Source: an uncultured Muribaculaceae bacterium
GTDB taxonomy: Bacteria; Bacteroidota; Bacteroidia; Bacteroidales; Muribaculaceae
Length of the DNA: 13,455 bases
Assembly: GCA_934590135.1 (NCBI GenBank)
Contig: CAKTOT010000063.1
Location: forward strand, 1-13,455
Direction: 5' to 3'
The position numbers and the translations under genes are program-made. This document shows positions 6,721 to 13,455 of this stretch, piece by piece (positions within the stretch are counted from its first letter, which is position 1; every line of letters begins with the position of its first letter). Under the pieces are notes generated by a model. The model saw only the letters and a program-made list of their open reading frames with translations, was not told the DNA's origin and made no database searches.

Positions 6721-8358
6721 TTACATCATGCCGCCCATGCCACCCATACCGCCGGCAGGCATAGCGGGTGCTGCATTCTCTTCCTTCTTGTCGGCGATGA
6801 CACATTCGGTGGTCAGGAACATTCCGGCGATGGATGCGGCATTTTCCAATGCAACGCGCGTTACCTTGGCCGGGTCGATAACTCCGGCAGCGTGGAGGTT
6901 CTCGTAAGTATCCGTGCGAGCGTTGTAGCCGTAGTCGCCCGTGCCTTCGCTGACTTTTTGTACCACAACGGCGCCTTCGACACCGGCGTTAGCCGCAATC
7001 TGACGCAGAGGCTCTTCGATGGCACGAAGCACAATCTCGATACCGGTCTGCTCGTCATCATTGGCACCCTTGAGGGTACGCAAAGCGGGAATACAACGGA
7101 TGTAAGCCACACCGCCACCGGGGACGATACCCTCAGCGATGGCGGCACGTGTAGCGCTCAAAGCATCATCTACACGGTCTTTCTTCTCTTTCATTTCCAC
7201 CTCGCTGGGTGCTCCGATATGCAGCACCGCAACACCGCCGGCAAGTTTGGCCAAGCGTTCCTGCAGTTTCTCGCGATCATAGTCGCTCTTGGTCTGCTCG
7301 ATCTGAGCGTGTATCTGGGCTACGCGTGCGGCTATATTGTCCTTATTGCCGGCGCCGTTGACGATAGTGGTATTTTCCTTGTTTATAGTAACCTTTTCGG
7401 CCGTACCGAGGATGTCTATAGTAGCGGCGGAAAGCTGCATACCCTTTTCCTCGCTCACTACGGTAGCGCCGGTAAGGATGGCGATGTCTTCGAGCATCTC
7501 TTTGCGACGATCACCGAAGCCGGGAGCCTTGACTGCGCAGATCTTCAACGACCCGCGAAGACGATTGACAACGAGTGTGGCGAGAGCTTCCTGATCGACA
7601 TCTTCGGCGATAATCAGCAAACCGCGACCGCTCTGAGCCGTGCTTTCGAGGATGGGAAGCATATCTTTGAGATTGGAAATCTTCTTGTCATAGAGCAAGA
7701 TGTAAGGGTGCTCCATAACGCATTCCATCTTCTCGGCATCGGTGATGAAGTAAGGCGAAATAAAGCCGCGATCAAACTGCATGCCCTCGACGATGTCGAT
7801 AGTGGTTTCGGTACCCTTTGCTTCGTCCACGGTGATGACGCCTTCTTTCTTGACTTTCTTCATGGCCTCGGCGACAAGCTGGCCGATGGTCTCATCGTTA
7901 TTGGCCGATACACGAGCCACGTCCTCAATCTTCTTGAAGTCGTCGCCTACGGGCTGAGCCATCTTCTTGATGCCTTCGACCACGGTGGCTACTGCCTTGT
8001 CAATACCGCGCTTGAGGTCCATAGGATTGGCACCGGCAGTGACATTCTTCAGGCCGACATTGACAATAGCCTGAGCCAATACGGTGGCGGTGGTGGTGCC
8101 GTCGCCGGCATCGTCACCGGTCTTGGAAGCGACTTCCTTGACAAGCTGAGCGCCCATATTCTGCATAGGCTCTTCCAACTCGACTTCGCGAGCTACGCTG
8201 ACGCCGTCCTTAGTGATGTGCGGCGCACCGAATTTCTTGTCAATAATGACGTTGCGGCCTTTCGGGCCCAGTGTTACTTTGACGGCGTCGGCCAATACGT
8301 CCACGCCTTTTTTGAGCTCTTCACGAGCCTCTGTATTGAATTTGATTTCTTTTGCCAT
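6721..8358 (-). CDS. groL: Chaperonin GroEL (Hsp60)
   Basis: A 545-residue protein, the normal length. GroEL forms the double heptamer ring in the cytoplasm in which proteins fold in an ATP-driven cycle with GroES. The equatorial domain shows VTLGPKGRNV (about 28-37) and the ATP loop GDGTTTATVLAQ (85-96). The catalytic Asp region EVEMKEKKDRVDDALSATRA is present near 390-405, and the protein ends in the flexible GGMGGMGGMM tail. It follows groS by 43 bases, so the two form the usual operon, read from the promoter region around 8732-8755. A long open frame on the opposite strand is only a shadow. No sign of damage or unusual codon use. Confidence 0.98.
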   Translation of the reverse strand: MAKEIKFNTEAREELKKGVDVLADAVKVTLGPKGRNVIIDKKFGAPHITKDGVSVAREVELEEPMQNMGAQLVKEVASKTGDDAGDGTTTATVLAQAIVNVGLKNVTAGANPMDLKRGIDKAVATVVEGIKKMAQPVGDDFKKIEDVARVSANNDETIGQLVAEAMKKVKKEGVITVDEAKGTETTIDIVEGMQFDRGFISPYFITDAEKMECVMEHPYILLYDKKISNLKDMLPILESTAQSGRGLLIIAEDVDQEALATLVVNRLRGSLKICAVKAPGFGDRRKEMLEDIAILTGATVVSEEKGMQLSAATIDILGTAEKVTINKENTTIVNGAGNKDNIAARVAQIHAQIEQTKSDYDREKLQERLAKLAGGVAVLHIGAPSEVEMKEKKDRVDDALSATRAAIAEGIVPGGGVAYIRCIPALRTLKGANDDEQTGIEIVLRAIEEPLRQIAANAGVEGAVVVQKVSEGTGDYGYNARTDTYENLHAAGVIDPAKVTRVALENAASIAGMFLTTECVIADKKEENAAPAMPAGGMGGMGGMM

Positions 8359-8401
8359 GGTTGTAACTTTTTAGCTTGTTTTGGATGATTGTTCGTCCGG
8401 C

Positions 8402-8674
8402 TTATCCGAGGATAGCGAGGACTTCGCTCTGGCGCATAATCAGCACCTTGTCACCTTCGATTTCGAGTTCGGTACCGGCGTATTTGCCATACAGCACGGT
8501 GTCTCCGTCTTTCAGCTCCATAACTTCGTCCTTGGTGCCGGGACCAACGGCAATAACAGTGCCTTTCAGCGGTTTTTCTTTTGCGGAATCGGGAATGATG
8601 ATACCGGCAGCCGTAACTTCTTCGGCCTGTGCAGGACGGATAATTACGCGGTCGGCAAGAGGTTTAACGTTCAT
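8402..8674 (-). CDS. groS: Co-chaperonin GroES (Hsp10)
   Basis: A 90-residue protein that caps the GroEL ring. It begins MNVKPLADRVIIRPAQAEEV, contains the mobile loop TAAGIIIPDSAKEKPLKG (about 21-38) that binds GroEL, and ends in the standard strand DKVLIMRQSEVLAILG. It is the first gene of the groSL operon; groL starts 43 bases downstream. The upstream palindrome at 8732-8750 is the likely control site. Confidence 0.97.
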   Translation of the reverse strand: MNVKPLADRVIIRPAQAEEVTAAGIIIPDSAKEKPLKGTVIAVGPGTKDEVMELKDGDTVLYGKYAGTELEIEGDKVLIMRQSEVLAILG

Positions 8675-8731
8675 AGTTCAAACTTTTTATGTGATTTATT
8701 TATTTGTATTTCATTCTTTGTACGAATCATA

Positions 8732-8750
8732 TTAGCACATTCTGTGCCAA
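8732..8750 (-). promoter_or_regulatory. Inverted repeat upstream of groSL, operator or sigma-54-like promoter
   Basis: On the minus strand the sequence is TTGGCACA-GAA-TGTGCTAA: two 8-base arms with one mismatch, separated by 3 bases, 57 bases before the groS start. The same bases read TGGCAC-N5-GTGCT, one mismatch from the -24/-12 consensus of sigma-54, with the exact GG-10-GC spacing. The TTAGCAC arm also recalls half of the CIRCE operator, but the 3-base spacer is not that of CIRCE (9 bases). Which reading is right cannot be told from sequence alone. Confidence 0.5.
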
Positions 8751-8979
8751 AGTCGCGGTCACGCACACACATAGGCGTTCGGCGACACCCTACAATCTTA
8801 ACTGCTAAGACCATACATCCTTCCGTTCGCGGCATCCCGAGCCGCAACCAAGCACCATCGATGGTCTGCATACGCTGTCAGACATTGTCACATCGAGGCA
8901 TCAACCACACCACTATAACAGCCGAAAAATTGGCAACAATTTCGGTAATAATGGTATCGATACGCCCGAGAACACGCCG
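8751..8979. other. Divergent intergenic region, no gene seen
   Basis: Between the groSL control site and the next promoter lie two small inverted repeats: GCGGC/GCCGC (8829-8845) and the 12-base palindrome ACCATCGATGGT at 8854-8865, whose right half can also pair with AGACCAT at 8808-8814. No open frame looks protein-like. Confidence 0.5.
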
Positions 8980-8987
8980 TAATTTTG
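8980..8987 (+). promoter_or_regulatory. -7 box for the CMD/cupin gene
   Basis: TAATTTTG is an exact TAnnTTTG match, 48 bases before the start codon. No clear TTG is seen at the -33 position, so an activator may be needed. Confidence 0.5.
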
Positions 8988-9035
8988 CATCGGTAAACAA
9001 GACCTCATATATATAATAATGTAAAACACCTTTAT

Positions 9036-10157
9036 ATGAAACACATTGCCATAGCGCTGGCGGTAGCCGCCTCCTCTATCGAATGCGTAGCCAACGATAA
9101 CATTATGAATGCATTGAACACACGACAACAAGACATTATTACCGTAGCCGCCTTAGAGGCTCGCGGCGATATGGACGGCCTTGCCGGCGCTATCGGCAAT
9201 GCCCTGGACAACGGCATCGAAATCTCGACACTCAAAGAAGTGTTTGCTCAACTGTACGCATACACGGGATTTCCACGTAGCCTCAACGCCCTCGGCAAGT
9301 TGCAATCCGTAATCTCCAAACGCTCCGAACGCGGCATCTGTGACACCCCCGGGCGCGAAGCTTCGCCGCTGCCTGCCGACTACAACGCACTGCGCCAAGG
9401 CACCGAGGTCCAGACGCGATTGTGTGGCGGCGTACCTTTCAATTACACCTTTGACGCCTCCGAAGACTATTACCTGAAAGCCCACCTCTTCGGCGACATA
9501 TTTGCACGCGACATCCTCACCTTCGCCGAGCGCGAGATGGCCACCATCGGCGCACTTTCGGCTTTGGAAGGCTGCGCCGCACAACTGAAATCTCATGTCA
9601 GCGGCGCACGCAATATGGGCGTCACGGACGACCAACTGCACGCCATACCCGCAGTCCTGGCCGCCAAAGTCGGGTCTATGGAGAGTTGGCGCGCCGCACA
9701 AGCCGTAGCCGCAGTCTTCGGCGAAGAGTTCACCCTAGGACGCCCGGTAGACAACCAAATCTTTCCCACCGGCCAGCCAAACACGGCTTATGCCAAATAT
9801 TTTATCGGCAATAGCTACCTGGCTCCACTGTCGGGACAGCCGCTGCCGATGTCCAACGTCACCTTCGAACCGCGCTGCCGCAACAACTGGCACATACACC
9901 ATCGTAGCGGACAGATCCTGATATGCGTAGGCGGCACAGGATGGTATCAGGAATGGGGGAAGGCGCCACAACTGCTGCATCCGGGCGATGTTGTCAATAT
10001 CCCGGCCGAAGTCAAACACTGGCACGGAGCAACGGCGGACAGTTGGTTTCAGCACATCGCCATAGCCGTCCCGACTGAAGGCGCCTCCAACGAGTGGCTC
10101 GAGCCGGTAGATGATGCAGCTTACGATGCCCTCTCGACTTCTTCAGCCGCCAAATAA
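9036..10157 (+). CDS. Exported carboxymuconolactone decarboxylase / cupin fusion protein
   Basis: A 373-residue protein. Residues 1-19 are a probable signal peptide (MKHIAIALAVAASSIECVAN), so it likely acts in the periplasm. Residues about 25-95 and 145-235 are two alpha-helical CMD-type domains; the second has the family pattern with C180 and H187 in EGCAAQLKSH. It lacks the CxxC of AhpD, so peroxidase function is not shown. Residues about 275-345 form a cupin barrel with the metal-ligand set H286, H288, Q293 and H330 (HIHHRSGQ and KHWHG). Similar CMD-cupin fusions occur in gut Bacteroidetes next to redox genes, but the substrate is not known to me. It is preceded by a -7 box and followed after 108 bases by a lipoprotein flavodoxin, likely a functional partner. 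Confidence 0.85.
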   Translation: MKHIAIALAVAASSIECVANDNIMNALNTRQQDIITVAALEARGDMDGLAGAIGNALDNGIEISTLKEVFAQLYAYTGFPRSLNALGKLQSVISKRSERGICDTPGREASPLPADYNALRQGTEVQTRLCGGVPFNYTFDASEDYYLKAHLFGDIFARDILTFAEREMATIGALSALEGCAAQLKSHVSGARNMGVTDDQLHAIPAVLAAKVGSMESWRAAQAVAAVFGEEFTLGRPVDNQIFPTGQPNTAYAKYFIGNSYLAPLSGQPLPMSNVTFEPRCRNNWHIHHRSGQILICVGGTGWYQEWGKAPQLLHPGDVVNIPAEVKHWHGATADSWFQHIAIAVPTEGASNEWLEPVDDAAYDALSTSSAAK

Positions 10158-10265
10158 GGCCCGCGCAAACGCCGTGGCCTCCGGCACATCCAAGGGCTTC
10201 ACAGTTATACATATCTATGGTAGATTTTTTACGCACAACATACCTTCAAAGACACTACACATATT

Positions 10266-10850
10266 ATGAACCGCTTAATCCAATTTTTCGCCGCCTCTCT
10301 GGCATCACTAATGTCGCTGAGCGCCTGCGGCCAGACAGAACACAAAACCTCAGACGCCATGCAGCAAAACAACTCCGACAAAAAGATCCTGGTGACGTAC
10401 TTCTCCGCCACAGGCACCACCCGCGCCGTGGCACAGCGACTTGCCAAGGCCGCCGATGCCGACATCTTCGAGATTACCCCGGCACAAGCATATACAGATG
10501 CCGACCTCGATTGGACCAACGACCAAAGCCGCTCCACCATTGAGATGAAAGACCCTACATCACGACCGGCCTTGGCCCGCAACTGCGAGGATATCACCAA
10601 ATACGACATCGTATACATAGGATTTCCGATATGGTGGTACGTAGCGCCGCACATCATCAACAGCTTCGTAGAAGCACACGATCTCAAAGGCAAAGTCCTC
10701 GTCCCCTTTGCCACTTCGGGCGGCAGCGGTATCGAAGGATGCGTCAAATCGCTACGCGAGACCTATCCCACCCTCAACTGGCGTGACGGCAAGCTGCTCA
10801 ACGGCGCGTCCAATGCCGACATCGTCGCCTTCGTCGCCGAGAACAAGTAA
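10266..10850 (+). CDS. Flavodoxin-like lipoprotein
   Basis: A 194-residue protein. The N-terminus is a lipoprotein signal with lipobox LSAC, cysteine C21, so it is probably anchored in the envelope. From about residue 39 it is a flavodoxin of the Flavodoxin_4 type. The FMN phosphate loop is TYFSATGTTRAVA (44-56), and the segments YIGFPIWWYVAPHIINSF and VPFATSGGSGI match the loops around the FMN ring. Flavodoxins carry electrons with FMN. A lipid-anchored form outside the cytoplasm is less usual but is known in gut Bacteroidetes. The gene is 108 bases after the CMD/cupin gene and may be co-transcribed; TAGATTTT at 10221-10228 is a weak promoter candidate with no -33 box. No terminator is clear after it. 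Confidence 0.87.
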   Translation: MNRLIQFFAASLASLMSLSACGQTEHKTSDAMQQNNSDKKILVTYFSATGTTRAVAQRLAKAADADIFEITPAQAYTDADLDWTNDQSRSTIEMKDPTSRPALARNCEDITKYDIVYIGFPIWWYVAPHIINSFVEAHDLKGKVLVPFATSGGSGIEGCVKSLRETYPTLNWRDGKLLNGASNADIVAFVAENK

Positions 10851-11057
10851 ATCCACGTAGAAGTCAGAGACTTCGAAATTGTCTCGGCCATCTGAGTTCT
10901 CAGCGACTTCGCGCCATAACAGACGTACAATCCGACCCGTATCATATCTCCGCTGCCGGTAGTCACGCACAACGATGCGTCCTATCGGCAGCATTCTTAA
11001 TTCTCGAGAATCGAAAGCGCCCCTACTGAAATCAACCGAAAAGACAGAGCACAAAAA

Positions 11058-11089
11058 TTAAGCGAGCCTCCGAATGGAGACCCGCTTAA
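11058..11089 (-). terminator. Terminator of the tRNA-Pro gene
   Basis: Bases 11058-11071 face 11076-11089 around a 4-base loop. Read as minus-strand RNA all 14 positions pair, two of them as G-U; read as plus-strand RNA those two become mismatches. On the minus strand TTTTT follows directly. It lies 25 bases after the tRNA 3' end. Confidence 0.8.
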
Positions 11090-11113
11090 GGGGGGAAATT
11101 TTGTTTTTTTGTG

Positions 11114-11187
11114 TCGGGGTGACTAGACTCGAACTAGCGACCTCACGCCCCCCAGACGCGTACTCTAACCAACTGAGCTACACCCCG
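11114..11187 (-). tRNA. tRNA-Pro, anticodon GGG
   Basis: A full cloverleaf is seen on the minus strand. The acceptor CGGGGTG pairs perfectly with CACCCCG. The D arm is GCTC...GAGT, and the anticodon arm CGCGT/GCGTG has loop CTGGGGG (anticodon GGG). The T arm has loop TTCGAGT, and the discriminator is A. The CCA end is not encoded. It reads the proline codons CCC and CCU. It has its own promoter (11209-11239) and terminator (11058-11089), so it is a single-gene unit. Confidence 0.95.
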
Positions 11188-11208
11188 AGGTTGCTTTCAA
11201 AAGCACTG

Positions 11209-11239
11209 CAAAGGTACGCACTTTTCCGAAACTGACAAA
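11209..11239 (-). promoter_or_regulatory. Promoter of the tRNA-Pro gene
   Basis: On the minus strand: TTTG (11236-11239), a 19-base spacer, and TACCTTTG (11209-11216), an exact TAnnTTTG match. The start of transcription would fall about 10-15 bases before the mature tRNA. Confidence 0.75.
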
Positions 11240-11529
11240 TTTTTTTGCGACTTTTTTTCTATCGAAATCCACCCTCAAAAGCTATTGCACTACACATCAA
11301 CATCTTAAAATCTCAAAAAAAATCACCTCCATCAATCAGGAGGTTTACATCGATTATCCGTCCGAGAAACATTTAACCACACCAAACGGCCGTAATTCAA
11401 ACGATACATCCGGCCGCATATAAGCACTTCAGACAAAAATTCCGCCGATACGGCTCAACATAAACCGCCTAATAATTCTATTCATACACAGCCTTGCCCG
11501 AGATTGGCCGTTAAAATCCATCAATAAAG
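11240..11529. other. AT-rich gap between tRNA-Pro and the restriction genes
   Basis: No gene is seen. A short hairpin ACCTCC/GGAGGT lies near 11326-11345. The base composition shifts here from the GC-rich core to an AT-rich stretch, marking the left edge of the accessory segment. Confidence 0.5.
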
Positions 11530-11560
11530 TTGCACCTTATCAAAATATAGTCTATATTTG
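11530..11560 (+). promoter_or_regulatory. Promoter of the mrr-type gene
   Basis: TTG at 11530-11532, a 20-base spacer, and TATATTTG at 11553-11560, an exact TAnnTTTG match. Transcription would start near 11566, giving a leader of about 40 bases. Confidence 0.7.
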
Positions 11561-11605
11561 CAAAAATTCACAATCCAATCATCATTAAGTCTAAAATCAA
11601 ACCAA

Positions 11606-12493
11606 ATGAGCAAAGGAAAAGCGCCAAGCCGCAGCCGCATACTCGCCACCAAACTGATGTATGCATCGCTTTCAATTCTCGATAAAACCGGGACGGAGGT
11701 GGCGTTCTCTGACCTCTTGAAATTAATCGGGAAGACCTTAGATTTTAATGAATGGGAAAGCCATATCCTTAATAACGGCAATACTCGTTGGCAGTCCACT
11801 CTGATTTTTTATTCGATAAACCTTGTAAAATGTGAGTATATCGTTAAGAAAAAAGGGCTGTGGTTTCTGACGGATAAGGGCAAAGAGGCTTTATCGAAAT
11901 TCACCCCGGACGAACTATTTGAGGCGGCACATAAGGGTTATATCGAAAGTCCGCAAAACGGTGTTGTAATGGCGTCTGCAGACGCTGATTGCTCATCTTC
12001 TGCTACCGCTGTCGCTCCTTTTGAAAAAATGAAGGCACAAGCTGCCGACGACATCATGCAATATATCCGTGCAAAGAATGCGTACGAGTTCCAGGACATG
12101 GTGGCGGCTTTGCTCCGAGCAATGGGATATTATACGCCGTTCATTGCACCAAAAGGCCGGGATGGTGGTATTGATATTATTGCATACCGCGACCCTCTTG
12201 GCGTCCTCCAGCCTATCGTGAAGGTTCAGGTCAAGCATTATGGCCTTGACAATCCCGTAACGGTTGATGTCGTTCGCGGCATAACCGGGGTTGCAAAAAA
12301 AGATGTACCTATCGTTGTAACTTCGGGGCGCTTTGCCGAGGCGGCCAAGACCGAGGCACGCCAGTACAATGTCCGCCTCATTGATGGATATGAGTTCGCA
12401 GACCTGTGGGTGCAATACTTCGATAAAATGCCCGAGGAAGACAAATCCCTAATGCCAATTGAACCTGTATACATTATTAAACGAAATGACTGA
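11606..12493 (+). CDS. Mrr-type restriction endonuclease
   Basis: A 295-residue protein. Residues 1 to about 110 form an Mrr N-terminal winged-helix domain (FYSINLVKCEYIVKKKGLWFLTDKGKEAL is typical of its wing). Residues about 150-275 are the Mrr catalytic fold of the PD-(D/E)xK group: helix with E161 (EFQDMVAALLRAMGY), GRDGGIDI with D190, and QVK with Q208 and K210. All expected catalytic residues are present. Enzymes of this type cut foreign DNA, often DNA carrying methylated bases (type IV restriction). A TTG 48 bases upstream would extend the frame but overlaps the -7 promoter box, so the ATG at 11606 is chosen. Codon use is mixed and poorer in C-ending codons than in the lpx and groL genes, suggesting transfer. 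The stop is overlapped by the GIY-YIG gene. Confidence 0.88.
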   Translation: MSKGKAPSRSRILATKLMYASLSILDKTGTEVAFSDLLKLIGKTLDFNEWESHILNNGNTRWQSTLIFYSINLVKCEYIVKKKGLWFLTDKGKEALSKFTPDELFEAAHKGYIESPQNGVVMASADADCSSSATAVAPFEKMKAQAADDIMQYIRAKNAYEFQDMVAALLRAMGYYTPFIAPKGRDGGIDIIAYRDPLGVLQPIVKVQVKHYGLDNPVTVDVVRGITGVAKKDVPIVVTSGRFAEAAKTEARQYNVRLIDGYEFADLWVQYFDKMPEEDKSLMPIEPVYIIKRND

Positions 12494-13157
12494 GAATATG
12501 TCCGACAAAAAAGAATACGGCATTGTCTACCTGCTGACCAATGAGTGCATGCCCGGCCTCGTCAAAATCGGTATGACCTCGCGCAAAGACCTTGATGCGC
12601 GTATGCGCGAGCTATACACCACCGGCGTTCCGCTGCCTTTCGAGTGCGCCTATGCCTGCAAAGTCAAATTATCCCATATGGCCGAGCTTGAGGCCGCACT
12701 GCATACCGCCTTCGCTCCAAACCGCGTAAACGAGAACCGCGAGTTCTTCCGCATCTCGCCCTCGCAGGCCGTCCCGCTGCTAAAGCTGATGAACCACCTT
12801 AATGAGGGCGATGCCACCGCCGAGGTCGCTGCCGAAATCAACAACGACATAGACGCCGGTGATGTCGCCGCCATCGAAAAAACGAAGCACGCACGGCGAC
12901 CACCGCTGAACTTCTTCGATATGGGTCTAAGGAAGGGCGATGTCCTCGTCTATGCTGACGACCCGACAAAGTCCGTAGTCATAGTTGATGCCCGAAAAGT
13001 GGCGTATCAGGACGTTGAGCAGTCACTGACGATGGTCACGCGCCTCCTGCAAGGCAAGCCTAATAATTATGCCTTGCAACCGACCCCATTTTGGCTCTAC
13101 AACGGCGAAAGGCTCACCGAAGTCTACGACCGTGCATTCCCCCTAATTGACGAATAA
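12486..13157 (+). CDS. GIY-YIG nuclease (T5orf172 type) with a RAMA/DUF4357-like C-terminal domain
   Basis: A 223-residue protein. Residues 11-90 are a GIY-YIG nuclease domain of the T5orf172 type: GIVYLL (12-17), VKIGMT (26-31), arginines R39 and R41 in DARMREL, the ELEAALHTAF helix with E67/E69, and NREFF (84-88). After a charged linker (about 106-138), residues 139-215 read like the RAMA/DUF4357 class: PLNFFDMGLRKGDVL, a VVIVDARKVAYQ strand pair, SLTMVTRLL, and QPTPFWLYNGERL. RAMA domains occur in restriction and methylation proteins and are thought to read modified DNA. The ATG at 12486 overlaps the mrr stop by 8 bases; ATG 12498 is an alternative start. Translational coupling to the Mrr gene suggests a joint role in restriction. 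The C-terminal call is from pattern only. Confidence 0.8.
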   Translation: MTENMSDKKEYGIVYLLTNECMPGLVKIGMTSRKDLDARMRELYTTGVPLPFECAYACKVKLSHMAELEAALHTAFAPNRVNENREFFRISPSQAVPLLKLMNHLNEGDATAEVAAEINNDIDAGDVAAIEKTKHARRPPLNFFDMGLRKGDVLVYADDPTKSVVIVDARKVAYQDVEQSLTMVTRLLQGKPNNYALQPTPFWLYNGERLTEVYDRAFPLIDE

Positions 13158-13170
13158 TACACATGCCTCC

Positions 13171-13415
13171 TTAAAATGCGAGAAAGTGGTACGGCTCTTC
13201 TTCGAGGCGCAGTATCGCCGGAACGCTGACCGCCGCTTTCGTGGCAAACCGACCTTCACGGCTCACTACGGTATCATTCACCGATATTTAAACAGCATCG
13301 AAAATGATATGAGCCGCGATATCTTACAGCCGTCTTGGCTGTACTTCCTCGTGCACGACTATGTCGCCAGTGCCGACCACCGCTTACCCACAGCGGCGAT
13401 TTCTACCGCAAATAA
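13171..13415 (+). pseudogene. Fragment or frameshifted gene of unknown family
   Basis: The frame of codons beginning at 13174 (AAA TGC GAG) is open to the window end and reads like protein: EKVVRLFFEAQYRRNADRRF, later SWLYFLVHDYVAS, with codon use like the GIY-YIG gene. It has no good start: only TTG 13147 after a stop at 13144, overlapping the previous gene. The reading continues through a hairpin, which is odd. In another frame HSGDFYRK ends at TAA 13413-13415, just before that hairpin, so a one-base shift near 13370-13395 would give a sensible C-terminus. I do not recognise the family. It could also be an intact gene with a rare start, cut by the window edge. Confidence 0.35.
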
Positions 13416-13419
13416 AAGA

Positions 13420-13449
13420 AGGACGGAGGCTGTTGTCGGTCTCCGTCCT
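13420..13449 (+). terminator. Hairpin after the restriction genes
   Basis: AGGACGGAG (13420-13428) pairs with CTCCGTCCT (13441-13449). As plus-strand RNA the stem extends by G-U, C-G and U-G pairs to 12 bp with a 6-base loop; on the minus strand two of these fail. The T-run expected on the plus strand lies beyond the window. The minus strand shows TCTTTTATTT after the stem, so use in that direction is also possible. Confidence 0.6.
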
Positions 13450-13455
13450 ACATAT

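Noticed and set aside
6317..6907. 196-residue open frame between the rpm operon and groL
   Set aside because: It crosses two terminator hairpins and runs antisense into the groL 3' end; the peptide has no domain features.
6892..8388. 498-residue open frame on the plus strand opposite groL
   Set aside because: It is the antisense reading of groL, which is intact and full length; no family features are seen.
8732..8750. CIRCE operator of HrcA
   Set aside because: Only about seven bases of one arm match and the spacer is 3 bases rather than 9.
11114..11187. tRNA-Pro as the integration site of the restriction segment
   Set aside because: The tRNA 3' end faces the flavodoxin side, away from the nuclease genes, and no repeated copy of the tRNA end or an integrase gene is seen.
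11558..11605. Upstream TTG start for the Mrr-type gene
   Set aside because: The TTG is part of the TATATTTG promoter box, so it would lie before the transcription start.
1..13455. CRISPR arrays and insertion sequences
   Set aside because: No series of regularly spaced identical repeats and no transposase or terminal inverted repeats were found.

Overview
The window looks like a piece of a Bacteroidales chromosome. The supporting signs are an LpxC-FabZ fusion, the L28-L33-DUF4295 gene string, a DUF4924 gene, several TAnnTTTG-type -7 promoter elements, and the general lack of Shine-Dalgarno sequences. The fairly high GC with C-ending codons in the core genes would fit Muribaculaceae better than Bacteroides, but that placement is an inference.

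Layout, left to right. The 3' end of guaA (GMP synthase) enters at base 1 and is followed by a long hairpin. A lipid A operon comes next: lpxD, lpxC-fabZ and lpxA, the last two overlapping by 4 bases. The RNase P RNA gene (rnpB) lies about 40 bases after lpxA. A DUF695 gene (+) and a DUF4924 gene (-) then converge on a strong bidirectional terminator. A promoter and 130-base leader precede rpmB, rpmG and a 49-residue DUF4295 gene, which end at a terminator. On the minus strand follow groS and groL (promoter side near 8750, terminator near 6646). On the plus strand are an exported carboxymuconolactone decarboxylase/cupin protein and a lipoprotein flavodoxin. A tRNA-Pro(GGG) gene on the minus strand has its own promoter and terminator.

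The last 2 kb is accessory DNA with mixed codon use. It holds an Mrr-type restriction endonuclease with its own promoter, overlapped by 8 bases by a GIY-YIG nuclease whose C-terminal domain resembles the RAMA/DUF4357 type. A third reading frame, apparently broken or cut by the window edge, follows together with a hairpin. This is the most likely place for a little-described system: a two-gene, probably modification-dependent restriction module.

How the genes work together: LpxA, LpxC and LpxD carry out the first three steps of lipid A synthesis, and FabZ makes the acyl chains that feed this pathway and phospholipid synthesis. rnpB, tRNA-Pro and the ribosomal protein genes are translation housekeeping, and GroES/GroEL is the chaperonin. 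The CMD/cupin protein and flavodoxin look like envelope redox proteins. Stretches without genes over 300 bases (6284-6720, 8675-9035, 11188-11605) hold promoters, terminators and small repeats that are listed separately; the rest of them shows nothing recognisable. The 263 bases between flavodoxin and tRNA-Pro hold only the tRNA terminator.
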